Source: Shouchella shacheensis (lineage in GTDB: Bacteria; Bacillota; Bacilli; Bacillales; Bacillaceae_D). Taken from it: 64,000 bases of DNA. A program made the translations under genes and the position numbers. The DNA lies in NCBI RefSeq assembly GCF_001484965.1, contig NZ_KQ947393.1, positions 386,234 through 450,233 on the forward strand. Reading direction: 5' to 3'. Below, in pieces: positions 17,023-27,015 of the stretch (within the stretch, counting starts at the first letter, position 1; each line of letters opens with the position of its first letter). Below the pieces are notes generated by a model. It searched no databases, was not told the origin of the DNA, and was given only the letters and a program-made list of their open reading frames with translations.

Positions 17023-18672
17023 CTACTTATTTTGCTGAGTTGACCATTTTTCTGACTGCTCTCTCATTTTAAATTTTTGAATTTTCCCAGAGGCCGTCAT
17101 CGGATATTCGTCTACAAAACGGAAGTAGCGTGGAATTTTGTGATGGGCAATTTCCCCCTGGCAAAACGTGCGAATATCTTCTTCGTGCACAATGATGCCT
17201 TCTTTTAAAATCATCCAGGCGCACACTTCCTCTCCGTACACTTCATCCGGAACGCCAATCACCTGCACATCCAAAACGCTTGGGTGTTGATAAAGAAACT
17301 CTTCAATTTCTCGTGGGTAGATGTTCTCCCCACCGCGGATGATCATGTCTTTCAGCCGCCCAGTAATCTGCAGGTAGCCATTTTCATCCATTACTGCGAG
17401 ATCTCCTGTTTTCAGCCAGCCGTCTTCTGTGATTGCCGCAAGCGTGGCTTCATCGTTCTTGTAATAGCCACGCATAACATGATAGCCACGCGTACAAAGC
17501 TCGCCTTGACTTCCTGGCGCAAGCTCATTCATGGTCCCGGGCTCAACAATCTTGACTTCGACGCCCGGCAGCGCGCGCCCAACACTGTTCACGCGAAGCT
17601 CGATCGCATCATCCGTACGAGTCTGTGTAATGACCGGAGAAGACTCCGTCTGTCCATAAGCAATCGTCAGCTCACGTGCCCCCATTCGCTCGACGACACC
17701 CTTCATCACCTCGACGGGACATGTCGACCCCGCCATGATGCCTGTTCGAAGCGTCGAAAGATCATAAGAGGCAAAGCGCGGATGATTGAGCTCCTGAATG
17801 AACATCGTTGGTACCCCGTGTACCGCTGTGCACTTCTCACTCTCAATCGCTTGTAACACTTTTTCCGCTTCAAATTCTTCCACCATAACCATCGAAGCCC
17901 CTTTAGACACGCACGCTAGAATGCCTAAAACGCATCCAAAGCAGTGAAAAAACGGAACTGGGATGCACAAACGATCCTTGTCAGTTAAATTCATGCACGA
18001 TGCGATCTGAGCACCATTGTTAACAATATTGTGATGTGTAAGCATGACTCCTTTTGGAAATCCAGTCGTTCCAGATGTGTACTGCATATTAATCACATCG
18101 GTCGGTGAGAGCAGTTTCTCTCGTTTCTCAAGGATGTCATCCGACGTCTCCTCACCTAATGCTACGAGGTCTTTCCAATTCCACATGCCTGGATGCTTCT
18201 CTTCTCCCAAATAAATGATATTCTTTAAGTACGGGAGCTTTTCAGACTGCAAAGCGCCAGGCTCGGCATCCTTTAGCTCTGGAACGATACTGTACAGAGT
18301 GTCGATATACGACGTTCCTTTGTACGTATCCATAAGAAGAAGGGTCGTTGAATCCGACTGCTTCAGTAAATATTCAAGCTCGCTCGCCTGATAATTTGTA
18401 CTCACCGTAACAAGAACAGCCCCCGCCTTAGCGGTTGCGAACTGGGTCGTAATCCACTCTGGCTTGTTCGTTGCCCAGATGGCTACGTGCTCCCCGTGTC
18501 GGATACCAAGCCTAATGAACGCTTTTGCAAGGGTTTTGCATTGTTGATCAAACGCTTTGTAACTTAGGCGCAACCCACGATCTGGATAAACAACAGCATC
18601 GACATGGCTCACGTCGTTTGCTCGCTGTGTAAGCAACTCTCCTACAGTGACTTCAAGAGTTCCTGTCATCAC
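17023..18672 (-). CDS. yngI: AMP-binding acyl-CoA synthetase (YngI)
   Basis: Adenylate-forming ligase of 549 residues. Core motif MQYTSGTTGFPKGVMLTHHN, YGQTES, hinge GRLKDMIIRGGENIYPREIE, and C-terminal catalytic Lys in ASGKIQKFKM. It probably activates a medium or branched-chain acid (for example isovalerate) as substrate for YngJ; exact specificity unknown. The start is either GTG (18672) or the ATG directly after it; both have a usable distance from AAGGAGGG. It lies 12 nt after yngJ. Confidence 0.9.
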   Translation of the reverse strand: MMTGTLEVTVGELLTQRANDVSHVDAVVYPDRGLRLSYKAFDQQCKTLAKAFIRLGIRHGEHVAIWATNKPEWITTQFATAKAGAVLVTVSTNYQASELEYLLKQSDSTTLLLMDTYKGTSYIDTLYSIVPELKDAEPGALQSEKLPYLKNIIYLGEEKHPGMWNWKDLVALGEETSDDILEKREKLLSPTDVINMQYTSGTTGFPKGVMLTHHNIVNNGAQIASCMNLTDKDRLCIPVPFFHCFGCVLGILACVSKGASMVMVEEFEAEKVLQAIESEKCTAVHGVPTMFIQELNHPRFASYDLSTLRTGIMAGSTCPVEVMKGVVERMGARELTIAYGQTESSPVITQTRTDDAIELRVNSVGRALPGVEVKIVEPGTMNELAPGSQGELCTRGYHVMRGYYKNDEATLAAITEDGWLKTGDLAVMDENGYLQITGRLKDMIIRGGENIYPREIEEFLYQHPSVLDVQVIGVPDEVYGEEVCAWMILKEGIIVHEEDIRTFCQGEIAHHKIPRYFRFVDEYPMTASGKIQKFKMREQSEKWSTQQNK

Positions 18673-18684
18673 AAAAACCCTCCT

Positions 18685-19836
18685 TTAGTTTTGTGGCAAA
18701 CCGAGCTGTCGTGCAATAACCAGGCGTTGAATTTCCGACGTTCCTTCGCCGATTTCAAGAAGTTTCGCATCGCGCAACATACGCTCTACCTCATATTCGC
18801 GCATATAGCCATAGCCTCCGTGAATTTGCAGCGCTTCGTTACACACGCGCGTAGCCGTCTCCGAAGCAAATAGCTTAGCGTATGCCGCTTCTCTTGAGAA
18901 TGGTTTTTCGTTGTCTTTAAGTGAGGCCGCTTTATGTACCATCGTGCGTGCAAGCTCAATTTCCATAGCCATATCTGCCAGCTTAAACTGTAACGCCTGA
19001 AACGAGCCGATTGGTTTTCCAAACTGCTTTCGTTCCTTTGAATAGGCACGCGCACGATCAAAAGCAGCTTGAGCGATGCCAACAGCCAGCGCCCCAATGG
19101 AAATTCGTCCCCCGTCTAACGTGTACAGAAATTGGCTAAACCCTTGCTCGGGGTTGCCGAGGATATTTTCTTTTGGCACGCGCACGTCCTCTAATACCAG
19201 CTCACACGTATTCGACGCACGCACGCCCATTTTTTCGTAATTGCAGTTGATCGTAAAACCAGGGGACTCCGTTGGCACAATAAAAGCAGAGATGATGCTT
19301 CGTCCATCGGAACGCTTTCCTGTCACAGCCGTCACAATCACCGTCCGCGCATAACCGGCATTTGTAATCCAGCATTTTTCCCCATTAATCACATACTCAT
19401 CGCCCTCTAGCACCGCTTTTGTCTGTGTTCCACCTGCATCGGATCCAGCGTTTGGTTCCGTGAGGCCGAAAGCCCCAAGGGATTCCCCTTTTGCGAGCGG
19501 TGTCAGATGTTCCCGTTTTTGTTGTTCCGTGCCGTAATAATAGATCGGGCTTGCACCAAGAGACACGGCTGCTGCATAGCTAAGTCCGGTCCCACCACAG
19601 GCGTAGCCGATCTCTTCAACCGCGAGCGCGTAGGAAACCGTATCACCGCCCGAGCCGCCATATTCTTCAGGAAAAGGGATTCCCAGCAGCCCAAGCTCTC
19701 CCATTTTCTTAAAAAGATCGTTTGCAAATGTGGCCTCTCGATCAAGTTCGATCGCGCGCGGTGCGATCTCATTACGAGCAAACTGTCTAACCATGTCACG
19801 AATCATCTGTTGATCCTTCGTTAACTCAAAGTTCAT
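18685..19836 (-). CDS. yngJ: acyl-CoA dehydrogenase (YngJ)
   Basis: FAD-dependent dehydrogenase of 383 residues. FAD/substrate motifs [13 protein letters not shown] and WITNAGYA; C-terminal [17 protein letters not shown] holds Glu364 at the catalytic-base position used by short- and medium-chain enzymes. Isovaleryl-CoA dehydrogenases usually have Ala/Gly there and a base in a LDLER-like helix; here that helix reads LDGGRIS. The operon implies isovaleryl-CoA, but the base position suggests a short or 2-methyl-branched substrate class. First gene of the operon; RBS aaggggata. Confidence 0.9.
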   Translation of the reverse strand: MNFELTKDQQMIRDMVRQFARNEIAPRAIELDREATFANDLFKKMGELGLLGIPFPEEYGGSGGDTVSYALAVEEIGYACGGTGLSYAAAVSLGASPIYYYGTEQQKREHLTPLAKGESLGAFGLTEPNAGSDAGGTQTKAVLEGDEYVINGEKCWITNAGYARTVIVTAVTGKRSDGRSIISAFIVPTESPGFTINCNYEKMGVRASNTCELVLEDVRVPKENILGNPEQGFSQFLYTLDGGRISIGALAVGIAQAAFDRARAYSKERKQFGKPIGSFQALQFKLADMAMEIELARTMVHKAASLKDNEKPFSREAAYAKLFASETATRVCNEALQIHGGYGYMREYEVERMLRDAKLLEIGEGTSEIQRLVIARQLGLPQN

Positions 19837-19910
19837 CGCCCTATCCCCTTTTTTATCATCTACAGCTTCCAGCCATGCACCAGCTCACGCCATTCTACTC
19901 CTTCGGATTA

Positions 19911-19928
19911 ACTGAACGAGCGCTCAGT
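19911..19928. promoter_or_regulatory. TetR/FadR-like operator palindrome upstream of yngJ
   Basis: ACTGAACGAGCGCTCAGT: 7 of 9 positions are symmetric (ACTGAnCG half-sites). The size and TGA..TCA layout resemble operators of TetR-family fatty-acid regulators. It lies about 75 nt before the yngJ start. No TetR gene occurs in the window. Confidence 0.5.
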
Positions 19929-19953
19929 AGCAGAGAAAACAAAAGCGCCTTAT

Positions 19954-19967
19954 TGAAAGCGTTAACA
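19954..19967. promoter_or_regulatory. cre site (CcpA) upstream of yngJ
   Basis: TGAAAGCGTTAACA fits all positions of the TGWAANCGNTNWCA consensus. At about 118 nt before the yngJ start it could mediate glucose repression of the catabolic operon. Confidence 0.65.
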
Positions 19968-20184
19968 AGATCGTACCCTACCCTTATTTGGATGTCAAAT
20001 CATTTATACGACTCCCATAGCCTCGCTTTTTTGGCTGTCGACGCATGAAATTCCAAGATCAACAAGCTACATACTGTGCTATTTGTATTCGTTTTTGCTG
20101 TATTTATTCTTGTTTTTAGCGGTTAGTGACAACATTCTGTGCGGAAAATGTTCGGTCTCCCTACCACTGCGCAACTCGAAAAAC

Positions 20185-20214
20185 GAGGGAAGAATGTGTA
20201 CACATTCTTCCCTC
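20185..20214 (-). terminator. intrinsic terminator of the 20213 aminotransferase gene
   Basis: A perfect 30-nt palindrome (GAGGGAAGAATGTG, TA, CACATTCTTCCCTC) overlapping the stop codon by two bases and followed on the minus strand by GTTTTTC. Confidence 0.85.
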
Positions 20215-21412
20215 ACCTTTCGGTTATCGTCGCCTCCCCACTATCCGAAAACAGCCCTGTCAACAACTTCATGCCCTCGACTATTTTTTCGTCGGTAGAA
20301 TGTGTATAATTCAGCCTTAACGTATTATACTGTGGCGATCCTGCATAGAACGGAGCCCCGGGCACATAGGCAACCCCACGTGCGACCGCTTCTGAAAGTA
20401 ACGCTTGCGTATCAAGATTGGGGGCAAGTTCCACCCATAGAAACATTCCCCCTTTTGGATCCACAAAGTGAACGTCATCAAGCTCGGCCTCGTGCAAACA
20501 GTCCACCATCACTTTTTTTCGGTGACCATAAAGGCTGCTAATCTTCTGAATATGCGCATCCAAATCAAAATGAAGACAAAGCTCATAGAGCGCCTGCTGA
20601 GCAAGGGAATTGGAATGCAAGTCATTCGCCTGCTTGGCCTGGGACATCATTCGTATCACTTGATGAGGGCCGACAATCCACCCTGTTCGCAGGGCGGGAA
20701 CCGCCGTTTTTGAAAATGTGCTTGTGTAAACGACATGCGAACCGTCATCAAGGGCTGCTATCGGCGTATAGCCTTCATCTGTAAACTGAATGTCGCCATA
20801 CGGATCGTCTTCAAATAGGAGCACCTTATGCTTATGAACCAAGCGAACAAGCTCTTTTCGACGCTCAAGTGACCAGACACGCCCCGCCGGGTTTGAGAAG
20901 GTTGGTACAACATAAATCACTTTTGGCCTAAAGGCTTTTAACTTCGCAACTAAATCTTCCACCACCATTCCGTCGGTGTCACAGCGCACTGGCACGATCG
21001 TTGCTTCATACGATTGAAATACTTGAAGGGCCGCAAGATACGTAGGTTCCTCCGTTAAAATGACATCTCCTGGACTAATCATCACGCGGGAAAATAAATC
21101 AATGGCCTGCTGAGACCCTGTGGTTAACAGCACATGATCGGCCGTGTAGTCCGTTATCTGCTTCCTTGCCATCCTTTCCAAAATCATTTCTCGGAGCGGC
21201 CGGTATCCTTCCGTTTCGCCGTACTGCATCGCCTTTTTTCCCTTAGCAAAGACTCTCGTGAACGCCTCCTCAATTGCCTCGACAGGAAAAAGTTCATCAT
21301 CTGGCAATCCTCCTGCAAATGAAATGACGTCTCCTTGATTGACGACCTTTAAAATGTCTCGAACAGCAGAAGACTGTAAGTGACGGACGCGCTTGGCAAA
21401 TGCATATTTCAT
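20213..21412 (-). CDS. PLP-dependent aminotransferase, class I (2-aminoadipate/MocR-like catalytic domain)
   Basis: Fold-type I aminotransferase of 399 residues. ISFAGGLPDDELFP, TTGSQQAIDL, PTFSNPAGRVWS and STFSKTAVPALRTGWIVGP carry the PLP-binding residues (Schiff-base Lys about K235). It matches the catalytic domain of MocR regulators and LysN-type 2-aminoadipate/aromatic aminotransferases, but has no N-terminal DNA-binding domain. Substrate unknown. Start: ATG at 21412 follows GAGGTGG by 5 nt; the open frame goes back to 21457 without an RBS. Confidence 0.85.
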   Translation of the reverse strand: MKYAFAKRVRHLQSSAVRDILKVVNQGDVISFAGGLPDDELFPVEAIEEAFTRVFAKGKKAMQYGETEGYRPLREMILERMARKQITDYTADHVLLTTGSQQAIDLFSRVMISPGDVILTEEPTYLAALQVFQSYEATIVPVRCDTDGMVVEDLVAKLKAFRPKVIYVVPTFSNPAGRVWSLERRKELVRLVHKHKVLLFEDDPYGDIQFTDEGYTPIAALDDGSHVVYTSTFSKTAVPALRTGWIVGPHQVIRMMSQAKQANDLHSNSLAQQALYELCLHFDLDAHIQKISSLYGHRKKVMVDCLHEAELDDVHFVDPKGGMFLWVELAPNLDTQALLSEAVARGVAYVPGAPFYAGSPQYNTLRLNYTHSTDEKIVEGMKLLTGLFSDSGEATITER

Positions 21413-21524
21413 TTTTTCCACCTCGGTTGTTTTGATCTGCCTATAAGCAAATCGCAAAAATTTCAGGACACTTCCATTCTAAAGCAGTGGTGTGAAAAGT
21501 CAATCTATTTCCCGAGAAATAAGC

Positions 21525-21553
21525 AAAAGGCCGGCTCCTCTGAAGCCGACCTT
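21525..21553 (-). terminator. terminator of the ABC exporter operon
   Basis: AAGGTCGGCT pairs with AGCCGGCCTT (one G-T) and is followed on the minus strand by TTTGCTT. Confidence 0.75.
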
Positions 21554-21564
21554 CCTTCCTTTCC

Positions 21565-23370
21565 CTACAACGCTGAAAACTGAGATTTCACAAGTCCGTA
21601 GTAGATCCCTTTTTCACTCATTAGCTCCCCATGCGTTCCTTGTTCCATCACATGGCCGTGGTCAAGCACGATAATGTTATCTGAATCGCGTATCGTTGAG
21701 AGTCTATGGGCGATCATAATGGCCGTACGACCGGCAAGAAGTGTTTTTAAGCCCTCCTGAATTTTTAACTCTGTCTCCGTATCAATGCTTGCTGTAGCTT
21801 CATCAAGAATTAAAATCCGCGGATCAGCTAGGAGCGCTCTTGCAAAGGAAAGAAGCTGCCTTTCACCAACGGAAAGCACATTTCCTTGCTCTTCAACTTC
21901 TGTTTGGTAGCCATTTTCGAGCTTTTCAATAAAAGAGTGCGCACCAATGGCCTTAGACGCTTCTATAATCTGTTCATCCGTCGCTTCCGGGTTTCCGAAG
22001 CGAATATTATCCATGATTGTTCCGGCAAAAATAAACGTATCTTGCAAGACGTAGCTGACATTCTTACGCAAGTCGGCAAGACGAATATCACGCAAGTCCA
22101 CACCATCAAGCAAAAGCCGCCCGCTTGTCGGGTCGTAAAAGCGGCTCATTAAGTTAACAATTGTTGATTTTCCGGATCCCGTGTGTCCAACAAGGGCAAT
22201 CGTCTTCCCTGCTTCAAAGGTGAGATTAATGCCATTCAGCGCTTTTCGCGACTCGTTATAGGCAAATTCAACATCTTCAAAGACGAGCTCTCCTTGAACA
22301 TTCTCAAGAGGCCTGGCATCCTTCTTGTCTTCAACATTCGGTTTCTCATCTAAAAACTCAAAGATTCTCTCCGATGAAGCCATCCCAACAAGAAGCTGGT
22401 TGTAGACTTGACCGAGCCTTGAAATAGGCTCCCAGAACATCCCTAAGAAAAAGGCAAAGGTGACAAATTGTCCGAGTGTGAGCGAACTTCCTTCGGATAG
22501 AATAAAGTAGGCCCCGAACAAGATTAGAATTGCCCCACCGATGGCACTCGCCATCTCCACAAAGGGACGAAACAACGCATTCATTCGAGTAGCATGGCGC
22601 CAGCTTTCGTAGTTCTGACTATTCACATCCTCAAAGAACTCCATGTTCTCATGCTCCTGTGCGTACGCTTGAGTCACGCGAATGCCTTGGATGCTCTCAT
22701 TCAAATGAGAGTTAAGCCTTGACTGGCGAATCCTCACCGTCTGCCACGCTCGTCGAATTCTTCTTCTCAAGCCAACGGAAATCAAGAACATAATCGGCAG
22801 CACAATGACCACCAATAAAGCAAGCTCAGGGTTAATCGTAAAAAGAATGACAACAATCCCTGCAATCATAACGACATCCATTAACAAGTTTACAACACCG
22901 TTTGTAAAGAGATCTTGTAATGAGTTGACATCATTAATGACGCGCACTAGGATTGAACCTGCGGAGCGCTGATCGAAAAACCGGTGGGAAAGATGCTGAA
23001 TATGATCAAATAGTTTTTTGCGGATATCATAAATAACAAATTGACCCACCTGGTTCATCCAGCGGATACGAAAGATATTTGCCACATAGGCCACTAAATA
23101 AAGCGCAAGCACAATGGCGGCATACGTGAACATTAGAGAAACATCTCCATTAGCAAGACCCTGATCAATCGCATAGATGCCGATAAAAATCGGCACCACC
23201 AGTCGTACACCCGTTGAAATCAACATCATCACGATCGTTTTTGGAAGCATCGATTTCGCATAGGGCGCTAGAAAGGAAAACAGGCGCGTCATCTGCTTCC
23301 AATTAAACGGTTTTTCTATGATTTGTTCAACGGGATAGTGAAACCTCGTGTTTTTTGTTGGTTGTTCCAT
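21565..23370 (-). CDS. yfiC: ABC exporter half-transporter, YfiC-like subunit with degenerate signature
   Basis: Half-transporter of 601 residues: about six membrane helices (20-330), then an ATPase domain with Walker A GHTGSGKST, Q-loop VLQDTFIF, Walker B ILILDEATASID and H-loop AHRLS. The signature reads LSVGERQ instead of LSGGQ. With the 23383 partner it should form a heterodimeric exporter with one full and one crippled ATP site, as in BmrCD or TM287/288. Sizes and order resemble B. subtilis yfiB-yfiC; substrate unknown (drug or lipid-like). It starts 12 nt after its partner. Confidence 0.83.
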   Translation of the reverse strand: MEQPTKNTRFHYPVEQIIEKPFNWKQMTRLFSFLAPYAKSMLPKTIVMMLISTGVRLVVPIFIGIYAIDQGLANGDVSLMFTYAAIVLALYLVAYVANIFRIRWMNQVGQFVIYDIRKKLFDHIQHLSHRFFDQRSAGSILVRVINDVNSLQDLFTNGVVNLLMDVVMIAGIVVILFTINPELALLVVIVLPIMFLISVGLRRRIRRAWQTVRIRQSRLNSHLNESIQGIRVTQAYAQEHENMEFFEDVNSQNYESWRHATRMNALFRPFVEMASAIGGAILILFGAYFILSEGSSLTLGQFVTFAFFLGMFWEPISRLGQVYNQLLVGMASSERIFEFLDEKPNVEDKKDARPLENVQGELVFEDVEFAYNESRKALNGINLTFEAGKTIALVGHTGSGKSTIVNLMSRFYDPTSGRLLLDGVDLRDIRLADLRKNVSYVLQDTFIFAGTIMDNIRFGNPEATDEQIIEASKAIGAHSFIEKLENGYQTEVEEQGNVLSVGERQLLSFARALLADPRILILDEATASIDTETELKIQEGLKTLLAGRTAIMIAHRLSTIRDSDNIIVLDHGHVMEQGTHGELMSEKGIYYGLVKSQFSAL

Positions 23371-23382
23371 TGACTCACTTCC

Positions 23383-25131
23383 TTACACTTCTTGCAGTAC
23401 ATACTGCTGATCTTTGTTTTGGATATCATAGATTCGTTTGTACTGCCCTTGTCTCTCAAGCAAAACGTTATGTTTGCCACGCTGAGCGATTCTTCCGTCT
23501 TCGAGCACAAGAATTTCATCACAGTGCTTTACTGACGATATACGGTGAGCAATAATGAACGTCGTCCGTCCCTGCATCACTTCTCTCATCGCTTTTTGAA
23601 TCTTCGTCTCTGTTTGCATGTCAACGGCGCTTGTGGCGTCATCTAAAATCAAAATACTCGGATTCATAATCATGGCCCGAGCAATCGCAATCCGCTGCTT
23701 CTGCCCGCCGGATAGCCCAAGCCCACGCTCCCCTAAGACCGTTTCATACCCTTCGGGAAGCTCCATAATGAACTCATGCGCATCCGCTTGCTTGGCCGCT
23801 GCGACAATGTCATCCATGCTTGCATCTGGATTCCCGTATGCTAAGTTATCCCGAATGGTAGAGGAGAAGAGAAAGGTTTGCTGGAGGATTAATCCAATGT
23901 TTGGTCGGAGCTCTTTAACGTCGTATTTCTCAATGGGTTCCCCGTCTATTAGAATCTCTCCTTCCGACTTCTCATAGAAGCGCATCATCAGTTGAATAAT
24001 GCTTGATTTCCCGGATCCAGTCGCCCCTACAAGCCCGATCGTGGAGCCTTTTGAAGCAGAGAAGTTAAGATCCGTGAGCGCTTCCTTCGCTTTACTCCCA
24101 TAGCGCAAGTGAACGTTCTTAAAGACCACTTCCCCCTCCAATTTCCTCACTTCTCGATTAAGTTCCGGTCCATTCGCTCGTTCCTCTTCATCCAACACTT
24201 CCAGTAATCGCTCTCCAGAAGCCTTGGATTGGCTGAACATATTGATAATAAAACCAAGGTTCATAATAGGACCGATAATAAACCACACGAGACTAAAAAA
24301 GGCGAATAGCTCTCCTACTGTAAGCGCTCCTTGTATGGCCAAATATCCGCCATAGGCAAGAAGAACAACCGCAGATGTGTTGCCTAAAAACTCCATCAAC
24401 GGAAAGTAGGTTCCCCAGATGTTTGAGATTTGCAGATTCTTTGTCCTATAATCTTCATTCTGGTCTTGAAAACGGTTTTTTTCTGTGTTTTCTTGAGAGA
24501 GAGCTTTCACCGTGTGCATTCCACTAACGTTTTCCTGAACTTTTGTATTCAAACTCGCAAGCGATACACGTACACGGCGAAAATTCGGATGAACCCGAGA
24601 ATCAAACTTATAGACAGCGACCGCTAAAAACGGCAGCATCGCCATCGTCGCAAATGTAAGAGGAACGGAGTAGAATAACATCACGGTCATGGCAAAACCG
24701 ACGAGAAGAATGAAGTTTAATAGCTGAGCAAAACCGAAGGAGAGAAAGAAACGAAAGGCCTCCACATCAGCCGTAAGACGCGACATTAAGTCACCGGTCT
24801 TGGCGTTATCATAGTAGCGGAAAGGAAGAAACTGTAGTTTTTCATAAAGCGTTTTCCTTAGCCGGTAAACAGAGCGAACGCCAAACAAGTCTCCATAATA
24901 TTGCTGGACGTACGTAGCCACCCCCTTAATGGCCATAATTCCCAATAGTGCGAGTGCTAGTGGAGGGATGATTCCATAATTCTCGGCCACAACGCCCTCA
25001 TCAATCGCATATTGCAGGATCACAGGGTAGAGAACCGTAATCCCTGTCACAAAAAGGAGGGCGAAAAGCGACCAAAAGAAATATCGTTTATACGGCAAAT
25101 AGAACATTGCCAGCCTTTTAAAGGTATCCAT
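23383..25131 (-). CDS. yfiB: ABC exporter half-transporter, YfiB-like subunit with Asp at catalytic-base position
   Basis: Half-transporter of 582 residues with six membrane helices and an ATPase domain: Walker A GATGSGKSS, Q-loop ILQQTFLF, intact signature LSGGQKQR, Walker B ILILDDATSAVD (Asp replaces the catalytic Glu), H-loop AHRISS. It complements the YfiC-like partner: intact LSGGQ here faces intact Walker B there, and Asp here faces LSVGE there. ATG preceded by aaggtggtga. Confidence 0.84.
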   Translation of the reverse strand: MDTFKRLAMFYLPYKRYFFWSLFALLFVTGITVLYPVILQYAIDEGVVAENYGIIPPLALALLGIMAIKGVATYVQQYYGDLFGVRSVYRLRKTLYEKLQFLPFRYYDNAKTGDLMSRLTADVEAFRFFLSFGFAQLLNFILLVGFAMTVMLFYSVPLTFATMAMLPFLAVAVYKFDSRVHPNFRRVRVSLASLNTKVQENVSGMHTVKALSQENTEKNRFQDQNEDYRTKNLQISNIWGTYFPLMEFLGNTSAVVLLAYGGYLAIQGALTVGELFAFFSLVWFIIGPIMNLGFIINMFSQSKASGERLLEVLDEEERANGPELNREVRKLEGEVVFKNVHLRYGSKAKEALTDLNFSASKGSTIGLVGATGSGKSSIIQLMMRFYEKSEGEILIDGEPIEKYDVKELRPNIGLILQQTFLFSSTIRDNLAYGNPDASMDDIVAAAKQADAHEFIMELPEGYETVLGERGLGLSGGQKQRIAIARAMIMNPSILILDDATSAVDMQTETKIQKAMREVMQGRTTFIIAHRISSVKHCDEILVLEDGRIAQRGKHNVLLERQGQYKRIYDIQNKDQQYVLQEV

Positions 25132-25296
25132 TTGTTCACCACCTTAAATGTTTTATGTACTCCTTAGCCATCCGAAACATATTTAAGTCACAAAATTTAT
25201 CTTACTCTGAATCGAGTTTCTCGTCAATAAGTTTGCTGCACAATTTTCGTTCTTTTTAAGAGTGGTTTTTTGCCACTGAGGCAAATACAGAAATCC

Positions 25297-25414
25297 GAAA
25301 AACGCAGGCGGGTTGCTCAGGAGCGAGAATTTTGAAGGTCCGATAGAAGAATTTCCGGTTTTGGATTTCGTTATCGGGGCGAAAAACCTCGACGCTTTTA
25401 CCCGCCGGAGCTAA
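25297..25414 (+). repeat. palindromic repeat, type A variant (locus 5)
   Basis: Full-length copy with a changed centre (ccgatagaagaatttcc / ggatttcgttatcgg) that keeps base pairing, close to the 9424 copy. It ends in ggagcta next to the spoVR terminator. Confidence 0.88.
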
Positions 25415-25417
25415 ACA

Positions 25418-25448
25418 AAAAAGCAGCGCCTTTTGGCCACTGCTACAA
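25418..25448 (-). terminator. intrinsic terminator of spoVR
   Basis: On the minus strand AGCAGTGGCC, AAAA, GGCGCTGCT, then T6. The left arm overlaps the last codons and stop of spoVR. Confidence 0.75.
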
Positions 25449-26849
25449 ATACTTGCGATGCATCTTGTTTCCATCATACATAAAGGTAATCTCCTTCTCA
25501 TTGACCGTCGTTTCAAGATGCACGGTCCGTCCCCAGAGCTGATAGATATAGGGCAGTACCTTCTCAAGATAAGTCACGTCTAGCTCCGTTCCTTCAAATT
25601 CGTGCTTGATGTAAAGCTCTCCGTTCTTTAAATAATCTCCATTTGTGACAACCAAGTACGGGAATCCCCCGTTCACTCGGGATTGTGTAAGTTGGTCGCG
25701 TACTCCCTCCCACTCTTTGCCTACAATTTTGTAATCGGAACCTTGTTTCTGAAACAGATACATGTCCTCTCGACTAACCAATTCCTTGGTTAAATAGTTG
25801 CGGAGAAACGATGTATCCGACTCAATCTCCCGCACTTCAAACATTTTCTCTCGTCCGCTCCCAGACTTCACTCCTTGCATGCGTCGCATTTCTTCAGTTG
25901 GGTTGTTATAGCGCTCCTCGATGTCTTCAAAAATTTTGATACCGAGATAGTAAGGATTGATGGATGTTTTCGATGGTTGAACGACTCCTGCATTGAGCTT
26001 GGCGTATTCAATCATTTCCTCGCTCGTTAGGTCCATCTCCCGTAAAATACGTCCGTGCCAATAAGAGGCCCAGCCTTCGTTCATAATCTTCGTCTCAAGC
26101 TGCGGCCAAAAGTATTGCATTTCTTCCCGCATCATGGTTAACACGTCTCGTTGCCATGGCTCAAGCTCCCGGCTGTATTCTTCGATAAAAAGCAACAGAT
26201 CCTTCTCAGGCTGAGGAGGAAAATGTTTTTTCCGTTTCACCGGTGCCTCTTCTTTCTTCTCGCCGTCCAGAGACCACAGATCGTCATATTCCCCGGCCTG
26301 TTTTTGCTCTACTTTTACTTCCTCGTCCATAGACCAGGAGAGCTTCGGACGAACGATGCTCGGATCAATATGCTCTTGAATGGCGAGAACTGCATCGAGG
26401 AAGCTTTCCACTTCGCTTTTTCCATGAACATGCTCGTAGTGAGCAATTCGCTCCGCTGTTGCGCTCATGCTCTCCACCATGTCCCGTCTCGTATTGGAAA
26501 AACGGATGTTGTTCTTAAAGAAATCACAGTGAGCAAGCACATGAGCGACAATGAGTTTATTTTGAATGAGCGAGTTGCTGTCGAGCAAAAAGGCGTAGCA
26601 AGGGTCTGAGTTCACTACAAGTTCATAAATCTTGCTTAGACCAAGGTCATATTGGAGCTTCATTTTGTGGTACTGCTTCCCAAACGACCAGTGGCTATAG
26701 CGTGTCGGCATGCCGTACGCCCCAAATGTATAAATAATATCTGCCGGACAAATTTCATAGCGCATTTCAAAAAAATCCAGGCCAAAGCCCGTTGCGATTT
26801 CTGTTATCTCTGCAATCGCCTTCTCCAATTCCTGTTGATCTGACGTCAA
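25443..26849 (-). CDS. spoVR: SpoVR family stage V sporulation protein
   Basis: A 468-residue protein, the length of B. subtilis SpoVR. Conserved blocks are [26 protein letters not shown] (about 26-50), [12 protein letters not shown], and [14 protein letters not shown]. SpoVR is needed for proper spore cortex in B. subtilis; relatives in many bacteria accompany PrkA and the YhbH/YeaH protein, both also in this window. TTG start 7-8 nt after AAAGGAGGAG. Confidence 0.93.
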   Translation of the reverse strand: MTSDQQELEKAIAEITEIATGFGLDFFEMRYEICPADIIYTFGAYGMPTRYSHWSFGKQYHKMKLQYDLGLSKIYELVVNSDPCYAFLLDSNSLIQNKLIVAHVLAHCDFFKNNIRFSNTRRDMVESMSATAERIAHYEHVHGKSEVESFLDAVLAIQEHIDPSIVRPKLSWSMDEEVKVEQKQAGEYDDLWSLDGEKKEEAPVKRKKHFPPQPEKDLLLFIEEYSRELEPWQRDVLTMMREEMQYFWPQLETKIMNEGWASYWHGRILREMDLTSEEMIEYAKLNAGVVQPSKTSINPYYLGIKIFEDIEERYNNPTEEMRRMQGVKSGSGREKMFEVREIESDTSFLRNYLTKELVSREDMYLFQKQGSDYKIVGKEWEGVRDQLTQSRVNGGFPYLVVTNGDYLKNGELYIKHEFEGTELDVTYLEKVLPYIYQLWGRTVHLETTVNEKEITFMYDGNKMHRKYL

Positions 26850-27015
26850 AACGCTCTCCTCCTTTGACTGCGTGCGTTTATTATCCTTATGAGAAAGACG
26901 GCTAAGGCATGAGTTAAACTTCTTTTCATTTGCAGCTGCCGAGCAAACACTCTCGAAACATTCAGTATTTGTGCTACACTATGACCAAAGGCCTTGAAAA
27001 AAAGGAGGAATCGTT

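Larger units (their letters stand above)
19837..20184. other. gene-free control region upstream of yngJ
   Basis: About 350 nt between the yngJ start and the aminotransferase terminator. It holds a TetR-like palindrome and a cre site, listed separately. No convincing small gene is seen; short open frames here lack ribosome binding sites. Confidence 0.7.

Noticed and set aside
21458-21564. Riboswitch or T-box leader upstream of the aminotransferase gene
   Set aside because: No conserved leader motifs; the spacer is short and contains only the upstream exporter terminator.
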